Positions 8,159 through 15,051 of a stretch of 64,000 nt of DNA are shown here, one piece after another. Source of the stretch: Pseudomonas sp. TCU-HL1 (GTDB taxonomy: Bacteria; Pseudomonadota; Gammaproteobacteria; Pseudomonadales; Pseudomonadaceae); contig NZ_CP015992.1 of NCBI RefSeq assembly GCF_001708505.1, forward strand, positions 2,108,001 to 2,172,000. The letters run 5' to 3'. Numbering within the stretch: the stretch's first letter is position 1; every line of letters starts with the position of its first letter. A program made the translations under genes and the position numbers. The notes under the pieces were generated by a model. It saw nothing but the letters and a program-made list of their open reading frames with translations, had not been told where the DNA came from and did not search any database.

Positions 8159-9475
8159 ATGACCGACCTGAACCAGACCGCGTTTCAGACCTACGCGGAG
8201 CAGGCAGTTGAAGTAACAGAAATCGATACGCTGGTTGTTGGTGCCGGTCAGGCCGGCGTGGCCATGAGCGAGCACCTGACCAAGCTCGGAGTGCCGCACC
8301 TGGTACTGGAGCGCAATCGCATCGCCGAAGCCTGGCGCACGGGGCGTTGGGATTCGCTGGTGGCCAATGGGCCGGCCTGGCACGACCGCTTCCCCGGGCT
8401 GGAATTCGACCTCGATCCCGACGCCTTCGCGCCTAAAGAGCAGGTTGCGGATTACTTCGAAGCCTACGCCAAGCAGTTCGATGCCCCCATCCGTACCGGC
8501 GTGGAAGTGAAATCGGTGGTGCGCAATACCGACCGTCCGGGATTCACCATCGAAACCTCGGAGGGGGTGATCCAGGCAAACCGCGTGGTGGCCGCTACTG
8601 GTCCTTTCCAGCGTCCGATCATTCCACCGATTGCGCCGACCAACGCAACGGTCACGCAGATTCACTCCGCCCAGTACCGCAATCCTCAGCAACTGCCGGA
8701 GGGCGGTGTGCTGGTGGTGGGTGCCGGGTCATCGGGCGTGCAGATTGCCGATGAGTTGCAGCGTGCCGGCAAGCAGGTCTACCTGTCGGTTGGCCCGCAT
8801 GATCGTCCGCCGCGTGCTTACCGCAACCGTGATTTCTGCTGGTGGCTTGGCGTGCTCGGTCTGTGGGACGCGGAAGCCGCCCAGCCGGGCAAGGAGCACG
8901 TGACCATTGCCGTGAGCGGGGCCCGTGGCGGGCACACGGTCGATTTTCGTGGCCTGGCCCATCAGGGCGTGACGCTCGTGGGGCTTACCAAGTCGTTCGA
9001 CGGCGACGTGGTGACCTTCCAGCAGGACCTGGCGGACAACATCGCCCGCGGTGATGAGAACTATTTGTCCCTGCTGGATGCAGCTGACGCCTATATCGCG
9101 CGCAATGGCCTTGACCTGCCAGAGGAGCCGGAAGCTCGTGCTTCGTACCCGAACCCGGAATGCCTGACCAATCCGATTCTTGAGCTGGACCTGGCCAAGG
9201 CCGGCGTCACCTCGATCATCTGGGCGACCGGATACGCGGTTGATTACAGCTGGCTGAAGGTCAATGCCTTCGACGGCAAAGGCAAGCCGCAGCACCAGCG
9301 CGGTGTTTCGACCGAGCCCGGCATCTATTTCCTGGGCCTGCCGTGGCTGTCACGCCGTGGTTCCACGTTCATCTGGGGCGTTTGGCACGATGCCAAACAC
9401 ATTGCCGACCATATCGCCACGCAGCGCAAGTATTCCGCCTACCGCGATGCTTCGCAGCGCCAGGCCGATGACTGA
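8159..9475 (+). CDS. Flavin-containing monooxygenase (CzcO-type)
   Basis: A 438-residue flavoprotein. The first Rossmann motif (LVVGAGQAG, residues 25-33) binds FAD. A second (VLVVGAGSSGVQ, residues 184-195) should bind NADPH. Between them lies an HSAQY segment in the place of the FMO/BVMO fingerprint. WATGYAVDYSWL near residue 350 matches the conserved ATG motif late in the family. These enzymes oxygenate amines, thiols or ketones. A strong GAGGAGG site precedes the ATG. It is the first gene of a four-gene operon with RidA, DUF1028 and ArgE-like proteins, which suggests oxidation of a nitrogen compound; the substrate is unknown. Confidence 0.87.
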   Translation: MTDLNQTAFQTYAEQAVEVTEIDTLVVGAGQAGVAMSEHLTKLGVPHLVLERNRIAEAWRTGRWDSLVANGPAWHDRFPGLEFDLDPDAFAPKEQVADYFEAYAKQFDAPIRTGVEVKSVVRNTDRPGFTIETSEGVIQANRVVAATGPFQRPIIPPIAPTNATVTQIHSAQYRNPQQLPEGGVLVVGAGSSGVQIADELQRAGKQVYLSVGPHDRPPRAYRNRDFCWWLGVLGLWDAEAAQPGKEHVTIAVSGARGGHTVDFRGLAHQGVTLVGLTKSFDGDVVTFQQDLADNIARGDENYLSLLDAADAYIARNGLDLPEEPEARASYPNPECLTNPILELDLAKAGVTSIIWATGYAVDYSWLKVNAFDGKGKPQHQRGVSTEPGIYFLGLPWLSRRGSTFIWGVWHDAKHIADHIATQRKYSAYRDASQRQADD

Positions 9476-9532
9476 TCGAAAGCGCCCCCCTGATTCGCAA
9501 CCTCATAACTGCAGATTAATGGAAGCAAGTTG

Positions 9533-9961
9533 ATGCCTACTCATACCCGCATTCGTATGTTCAATACCAAGGATACGTATCCAAACCAGAGCCTGGACAA
9601 CGACCTGTGCCAGGCCGTGCGCGCCGGCAACACCGTCTATGTCCGTGGCCAGGTCGGGACCGATTTCGAAGGTCGCCTGGTTGGGCTGGGCGATCCGCGC
9701 GCCCAGACCGAGCAGGCAATGAAAAACGTCAAGCAACTGCTGGAGGAGGCGGGAAGCGACCTGTCCCATATCGTCAAGACGACCACCTATCTGATCGACC
9801 CGCGCTATCGCGAGCCGGTCTATCAGGAAGTCGGCAAGTGGTTGAAGGGCGTGTTCCCGATCTCCACCGGACTGGTGGTGTCGGCCCTGGGCCAGCCCCA
9901 GTGGCTGATGGAGATCGACGTGATCGCGGTGATCCCGGACGACTGGCAGCCGAAGGCATAA
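9533..9961 (+). CDS. RidA family enamine/imine deaminase
   Basis: A 142-residue member of the RidA/YjgF family, which hydrolyses reactive enamines and imines to keto compounds and ammonia. Typical segments are GNTVYVRGQVGTDFEGRL near residues 30-50 and TTTYLIDPRYREPVYQEV near 80-100. ATG at 9533 is used, with GGAAG six to eight bases upstream; an in-frame TTG directly precedes it. The operon position after a monooxygenase suggests that it processes the oxidised nitrogen intermediate. It is followed 11 bases later by the DUF1028 gene. Confidence 0.88.
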   Translation: MPTHTRIRMFNTKDTYPNQSLDNDLCQAVRAGNTVYVRGQVGTDFEGRLVGLGDPRAQTEQAMKNVKQLLEEAGSDLSHIVKTTTYLIDPRYREPVYQEVGKWLKGVFPISTGLVVSALGQPQWLMEIDVIAVIPDDWQPKA

Positions 9962-9972
9962 GGAGCAGGGTC

Positions 9973-10650
9973 ATGACGTTCTCTATCATCGGCCGCTGCC
10001 ACGAGACAGGCCAGCTCGGTATCGCCATCAGCTCGTCCAGCATTGCCGTCGGCGCGCGTTGCCCGTGGGTGCGCGCCGGTGTCGGGGCGGTGGCGACGCA
10101 GAACGTCACCTTGCCGGCGCTGGGGCCGCAAATCCTTGACTTGATCGACGCCCAGCAACTTGAGCCCGCCGCGGCGCTGGATCGGGCATTGAGCGCCAAC
10201 GGCTGGAGTCAGTACCGCCAGGTAACAGTGATCGACGGGCAGGGGCGAGTCGCGCTTTTCAGCGGTAGTGAGGCGCTGGGCGTGCATAACGCCGTGGCTG
10301 GCGAGCAATGCGCCGCGGCAGGGAACCTGTTGGCCGGCACCCAGGTGATCGATGCCATGGTCAAGGCTTTCGAGGCTGCGCCTGGTTTGCTGGCGGATCG
10401 GCTGCTGGTCGCCATGCATGCGGCGATGGCGGCCGGTGGCGAGGCAGGTCCTGTGCATTCGGCGGCGCTCAAGGTAGTTGGGGACCTGACCTGGCCGATC
10501 GTCGACCTGCGGGTCGATTGGGCGGAAGAAGATCCCATCGGTCAGCTGGATGCGCTCTGGCAGGCTTATCGGCCGCAGATGCAGGATTACGTGATCCGGG
10601 CGTTGAATCCGACCGCGGCGCCCAGCTACGGGGTGCCAGGCGATGAGTGA
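9973..10650 (+). CDS. DUF1028 family protein (Ntn-hydrolase-like)
   Basis: A 225-residue protein starting MTFSIIGRCHETGQLGIAIS, the signature beginning of DUF1028 proteins, with the typical RCPWVRAGVGAVATQN segment near residues 34-50. The family is related in fold to Ntn hydrolases, but its activity is not established. The ATG follows AGGAGCAGGG. Its 3' end overlaps the next gene by eight bases, so translation is coupled. The context suggests an amide-bond hydrolysis or related step in the catabolic route; this is inference. Confidence 0.88.
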   Translation: MTFSIIGRCHETGQLGIAISSSSIAVGARCPWVRAGVGAVATQNVTLPALGPQILDLIDAQQLEPAAALDRALSANGWSQYRQVTVIDGQGRVALFSGSEALGVHNAVAGEQCAAAGNLLAGTQVIDAMVKAFEAAPGLLADRLLVAMHAAMAAGGEAGPVHSAALKVVGDLTWPIVDLRVDWAEEDPIGQLDALWQAYRPQMQDYVIRALNPTAAPSYGVPGDE

Positions 10651-11815
10651 GGTGTCCAGCCGCGACGTGCTCGAACGGCTGATCGGTTTTGCTACGGTCA
10701 GTCGGGATTCCAACCTGGAACTGATCGCTTTTATCCGGGACTACCTGGCAGGGCTGGGGGTGGAAAGCGAGCTGTTCCACAACTCGGAACGCACCAAGGC
10801 CAATCTGTTCGCCACCATCGGTCCTCGTGACCGGGGTGGCGTTGTACTTTCCGGCCATACCGACGTAGTGCCGGTGGACGGGCAGGCCTGGACGGTCGAG
10901 CCGTTCCGGCTGACCGAAAGGGAAGGGCGGTTGTACGGACGTGGTACGGCGGATATGAAAGGCTTCATCGCCTCCGTGCTGGCGGCGGTACCTGCTTTTC
11001 TCGAGCGCCCTCTCAGCGTGCCGGTTCATCTCGCCTTCTCGTATGACGAGGAAGTGGGGTGCCTGGGCGTGCGGGCGATGCTGGCGGAACTGGAGAAGCG
11101 GCCGCACAAGCCGCGCCTGTGCCTGATTGGTGAGCCTACCGAGCTGAAGCCGGTGCTCGGCCATAAGGGCAAGCTCGCCATGCGCTGCCAGGTCCAGGGG
11201 GCGGCTTGCCATTCCGCCTACGCGCCTTATGGCGTCAACGCCATCGAATATGCGGCGCGGTTGATCGGCAAGCTGGGGGAGCTCGGCGCGGAGCTTGCCC
11301 GTCCAGAGCGGCACGACGAGCGTTTCGACCCACCGTTCTCGACGGTGCAGACCGGCACCATCAAGGGAGGGCGGGCACTCAATATCGTGCCTGCGGAGTG
11401 CGAGTTCGATTTTGAAGTGCGCGCGCTACCGGACTTCGATGCCCAGCAGGTAGTCGATGACTTGCAGGCGTATTCCGAGTCCGAGCTGGTGCCGAAAATG
11501 CGTGCGGTGCAGGCTGGCACAGGAATTCGCCTGCAGCTACTGAGCGCTTATCCGGGGCTGGCTACTTCACCGGATAGTGAGGCGGCATGCCTGTTGGCCG
11601 TGCTCAGCAAATCAACGGAGTTTGGCACTGTGGCCTTCGGGACCGAGGGTGGACTGTTCGATCAGGTGGGCATTCCCACCGTGGTCTGTGGCCCGGGAAG
11701 CATGGATCAGGGGCACAAGCCCGATGAATTCATCAGCACAGGGCAGTTAGCCGGCTGCGACGCAATGCTGCGCCGCCTGGCGCTATATCTGCAGTCCGGG
11801 GACGGCCTGCTGTAA
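10643..11815 (+). CDS. ArgE-like M20 peptidase (acetylornithine deacetylase family)
   Basis: A 390-residue zinc hydrolase. Metal and catalytic residues of the M20 family are visible: GHTDVVPVDG (His72, Asp74), GRGTADMKG (Asp104), DEEVGCLG (Glu136/137), GEPTE near 165, and a late GHKPDEF histidine near 355. It is closest in style to ArgE, which removes acetyl groups from N-acetylornithine. Because it is the last gene of a monooxygenase-RidA-DUF1028 operon, it probably deacylates a catabolic intermediate rather than serving arginine synthesis. It ends shortly before the rpsA promoter. Confidence 0.87.
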   Translation: MSEVSSRDVLERLIGFATVSRDSNLELIAFIRDYLAGLGVESELFHNSERTKANLFATIGPRDRGGVVLSGHTDVVPVDGQAWTVEPFRLTEREGRLYGRGTADMKGFIASVLAAVPAFLERPLSVPVHLAFSYDEEVGCLGVRAMLAELEKRPHKPRLCLIGEPTELKPVLGHKGKLAMRCQVQGAACHSAYAPYGVNAIEYAARLIGKLGELGAELARPERHDERFDPPFSTVQTGTIKGGRALNIVPAECEFDFEVRALPDFDAQQVVDDLQAYSESELVPKMRAVQAGTGIRLQLLSAYPGLATSPDSEAACLLAVLSKSTEFGTVAFGTEGGLFDQVGIPTVVCGPGSMDQGHKPDEFISTGQLAGCDAMLRRLALYLQSGDGLL

Positions 11816-11851
11816 AATGCTGCACCGATTACGAATGGCCAAGCAGTGTGA

Positions 11852-11880
11852 TTGACGGCCGTCAACCCCATTGCTACCAT
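11852..11880 (+). promoter_or_regulatory. Candidate sigma-70 promoter of rpsA
   Basis: TTGACG (11852-11857), a 17-base spacer and TACCAT (11875-11880) lie about 215 bases upstream of rpsA. The long leader that follows contains a hairpin CCTCCG-TC-CGGAGG (11905-11918). S1 is known to repress its own translation through its leader in enterobacteria; a similar role here is inference. Confidence 0.5.
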
Positions 11881-12095
11881 TCCAGCCCTTATGTTGGCTC
11901 GATTCCTCCGTCCGGAGGTTGAAAAAGCCAATGTCAACCCTGAGATTCGCGCCGCTTCCGGCTTTGGCAGGCAGCGGCGCAACTGGGGCGACGCAGGATA
12001 CCAGCTTCGATCCTCGTCGCTTCTATTGATGACTTGACCGCATTGGCTGGAGTGCGGAATAGGGCCTTTCCTGGCCTTTGACTACAGGTATGAAC

Positions 12096-13775
12096 ATGAG
12101 CGAAAGCTTTGCAGAACTTTTTGAAGAAAGCCTGAAATCCCTCGATATGCAGCCGGGTGCAATCATCACCGGCATCGTGGTCGACATCGATGGTGACTGG
12201 GTCACCGTCCATGCTGGCCTGAAATCCGAGGGCGTCATCCCGGTCGAGCAGTTCTACAACGAACAGGGCGAGCTGACCATCAAGGTGGGTGACGAGGTCC
12301 ACGTTGCGCTTGACGCGGTGGAAGATGGCTTCGGTGAAACCAAGCTGTCCCGCGAAAAAGCCAAGCGCGCTGAGTCCTGGCTGGTTCTGGAAGCGGCCTT
12401 CAACGCCGAAGAAGTGGTCAAGGGTGTTATCAACGGCAAGGTCAAAGGCGGCTTCACCGTCGACGTCAGCGGCATCCGCGCGTTCCTGCCGGGCTCCCTG
12501 GTGGATGTGCGTCCCGTACGCGACACCACTCACTTGGAAGGCAAGGAACTCGAGTTCAAGGTCATCAAGCTGGATCAGAAGCGCAACAACGTTGTCGTTT
12601 CCCGTCGCAGCGTCCTGGAAGCCGAGAACAGTGCCGAGCGCGAAGCTCTGCTGGAATCCCTGCAGGAAGGCCAGCAGGTCAAAGGTATCGTCAAGAACCT
12701 CACCGACTACGGTGCGTTCGTTGACCTGGGCGGCGTAGATGGTCTGCTGCACATCACCGACATGGCCTGGAAGCGCATCAAGCATCCGTCCGAGATCGTC
12801 AACGTTGGTGACGAGATCGACGTGAAAGTCCTGAAGTTCGACCGCGAGCGCAACCGCGTTTCCCTGGGTCTGAAGCAACTGGGCGAAGATCCTTGGGTCG
12901 CCATCAAGGCTCGTTACCCGGAAGGCACTCGCGTGACCGCCCGTGTAACCAACCTCACCGATTACGGCTGCTTCGCCGAGCTGGAAGAGGGTGTGGAAGG
13001 CCTGGTACACGTTTCCGAAATGGACTGGACCAACAAAAACATCCACCCGTCCAAGGTCGTTCAGGTTGGCGACGAAGTGGAAGTTCAGGTTCTGGACATC
13101 GACGAAGAGCGTCGTCGTATCTCCCTGGGCATCAAACAGTGCAAGTCCAATCCGTGGGAAGACTTCTCTGGCCGCTTCAACAAGGGCGACAAGATCTCCG
13201 GCACCATCAAGTCGATCACCGATTTCGGTATCTTCATCGGCCTGGAAGGTGGTATCGACGGTCTGGTCCACCTGTCCGACATCTCCTGGAACGAAGTTGG
13301 CGAAGAAGCCGTACGTCGCTTCAAGAAGGGCGACGAGCTGGAAACCGTCATCCTCTCCGTTGATCCGGAGCGTGAGCGCATCTCCCTGGGCATCAAGCAA
13401 CTGGAAGACGATCCGTTCTCCAGCTACGCCTCCATGCACGAGAAAGGCAGCATCGTTCGCGGCACCGTGAAAGAAGTTGACGCCAAGGGTGCTGTAATCA
13501 GCCTCGGTGGCGAGATCGAAGGCGTTCTGAAGGCTTCCGAAATCAGCCGTGACCGCGTTGAAGACGCGCGCAACGTGCTGAAGGAAGGCGAAGAAGTTGA
13601 AGCCAAGATCATCAGCATCGACCGCAAGAGCCGTGTAATCAGCCTCTCCATCAAGTCCAAGGACGTTGATGACGAGAAGGACGCCATGAAAGAACTGCGC
13701 AAGCAGGAAGTGGAGTCCACCGGTCCGACCACCATTGGTGATCTGATCCGTGCTCAGATGGAGAACCAGGGCTAA
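12096..13775 (+). CDS. rpsA: 30S ribosomal protein S1
   Basis: A 559-residue protein with six S1 RNA-binding repeats, as usual for gamma-proteobacterial S1. Repeats are easy to see through the recurring pattern KNLTDYGAFVDLGGVDGLLHITD, TNLTDYGCFAELEEGVEGLVHVSE and KSITDFGIFIGLEGGIDGLVHLSD (shown in pieces). It brings mRNA to the 30S subunit. The start at ATG 12096 (MSESFAELFEES) matches the family; an ATG two codons earlier is possible. A strong terminator follows. In other pseudomonads cmk lies immediately upstream; here an argE-like gene does. Confidence 0.98.
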   Translation: MSESFAELFEESLKSLDMQPGAIITGIVVDIDGDWVTVHAGLKSEGVIPVEQFYNEQGELTIKVGDEVHVALDAVEDGFGETKLSREKAKRAESWLVLEAAFNAEEVVKGVINGKVKGGFTVDVSGIRAFLPGSLVDVRPVRDTTHLEGKELEFKVIKLDQKRNNVVVSRRSVLEAENSAEREALLESLQEGQQVKGIVKNLTDYGAFVDLGGVDGLLHITDMAWKRIKHPSEIVNVGDEIDVKVLKFDRERNRVSLGLKQLGEDPWVAIKARYPEGTRVTARVTNLTDYGCFAELEEGVEGLVHVSEMDWTNKNIHPSKVVQVGDEVEVQVLDIDEERRRISLGIKQCKSNPWEDFSGRFNKGDKISGTIKSITDFGIFIGLEGGIDGLVHLSDISWNEVGEEAVRRFKKGDELETVILSVDPERERISLGIKQLEDDPFSSYASMHEKGSIVRGTVKEVDAKGAVISLGGEIEGVLKASEISRDRVEDARNVLKEGEEVEAKIISIDRKSRVISLSIKSKDVDDEKDAMKELRKQEVESTGPTTIGDLIRAQMENQG

Positions 13776-13794
13776 TCACCCTGCTCCTTCAGCA

Positions 13795-13822
13795 AAAAGG
13801 GCGGCCTAGGCCGCCCTTTTTG
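13795..13822 (+). terminator. Rho-independent terminator after rpsA
   Basis: The perfect stem GGGCGGCC-TA-GGCCGCCC (13800-13817), preceded by five A and followed by five T, lies 19 bases beyond the rpsA stop. It can work in both directions. Confidence 0.93.
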
Positions 13823-13924
13823 TTTTCTGCGATTTCCCTTCAGGTGCTTGGACTGTTCAAAGCTCCTCTGGCGTGCTAAAACCTCATGGAGCTGATCTAG
13901 CCGCTTGAATTAGAAGGGAAAACC

Positions 13925-14209
13925 ATGACCAAGTCGGAGTTGATCGAACGAATCGTTACCCATCAGGGCCAGCTATCGTCCAAGGATGTAGAGCTTGCCA
14001 TCAAGACCATGCTCGAGCAGATGTCCCAGGCCTTGGCGACAGGGGACAGGATCGAGATTCGTGGATTTGGTAGTTTTTCCCTTCATTTCCGCGCTCCGCG
14101 CGTTGGGCGTAACCCTAAGACGGGGGAATCGGTGCGCCTGGATGGCAAGTTTGTTCCGCATTTCAAGCCTGGGAAGGAGCTAAGGGATCGAGTGAACGAC
14201 GAAGAGTAG
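13925..14209 (+). CDS. ihfB: Integration host factor beta subunit
   Basis: A 94-residue DNA-bending protein of the HU/IHF family, partner of IhfA. The hallmark DNA-binding arm (RAPRVGRNPKTGESV, residues 56-70) carries the proline that intercalates into DNA. It begins MTKSELIERI, as in other IhfB proteins, and is preceded by an AGAAGGGAAA ribosome site. It sits between rpsA and the O-antigen locus exactly as in P. aeruginosa, where IHF affects many promoters. Confidence 0.97.
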   Translation: MTKSELIERIVTHQGQLSSKDVELAIKTMLEQMSQALATGDRIEIRGFGSFSLHFRAPRVGRNPKTGESVRLDGKFVPHFKPGKELRDRVNDEE

Positions 14210-15051
14210 CCTCTTCACCCCACCTTAAGTGGTCGTCCTCTCTTTCCAGGTATTTCTTGTTTTGCGTCAAGGTGTTATTCGCGCTCTCTGCTTGCGAATT
14301 TACGAAACGTAGGCAAAATGCTCGGGCTGCACGGTACTGAATCGACTGTGTCGATTTCTGCGCTGCCCATTGCAGCGTTTGGAGGTAATTCGTCCTGAAG
14401 GTGCAGTCGGAGAGGGCGAATTCATTCGATGTGTTAAGGACTGACTCGTGGTGTGTCTATTCCCTTAGTCGCGGCGCTTATGGCAGACAATTGGCTTGAA
14501 TGGTCGTTGATTGCGAATGGGGCTGCACGTGCTGGAGGCGGTGCCATGCTTGGCGTCTGCTTCCCGAATCCCTTCCCGTGTCACTCTCGATATCCGTTTG
14601 GCTGATTTTGACGTCCCGCAAGGAGAGGCAAGGTTTTGCTCCATTCATCCAGTTTCGCGGGTCTCGGGGCCTTTCATTGGTGGAAGGCTTGTGAGTTGGG
14701 GGCGATTGGCTCCAGTGATTGCTCCCGTTCTGTGGTGTTCCAGAGGGAGGTGGAATGACCGGCAGTTCGGCGGCCCATCTGCAGGCAGGGCTATGAGATT
14801 TTCGTCCAAGTCCTTATGTGTGGTTTTTCGGCGTGTGCCTGATGTGCTCGCTGAACTCGCCATTCGTACAGACGGCCATGCAGCGCGGGTGCCGTGCCTT
14901 GGGTCGATCAAGCTCCCGTCTGGCTGATGCCTTTGATCAGTCAGATAGTCGGGAAGCGTGACTCAAACTGAATTGGCTCAATTTCTCGAGATAAAATATT
15001 GAAGCGTTATTGCGTTGTTATTTGGGTCGGGGTTTCTCTGAGTTTATAAGT
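14210..15051. other. Long gap between ihfB and the O-antigen locus
   Basis: About 840 bases in which I find no convincing gene. Short open frames exist but have no ribosome site and no protein-like composition. In P. aeruginosa the chain-length gene wzz follows ihfB closely; it is absent here. The stretch may hold the O-antigen promoter and a long leader, or remains of deleted sequence. No JUMPstart-type element was recognised. Confidence 0.5.

Noticed and set aside
14511..14927. 138-codon frame in the gap after ihfB as a possible lapA or wzz gene
   Set aside because: No membrane helices or chain-length regulator motifs, no good ribosome site, and unusual composition.
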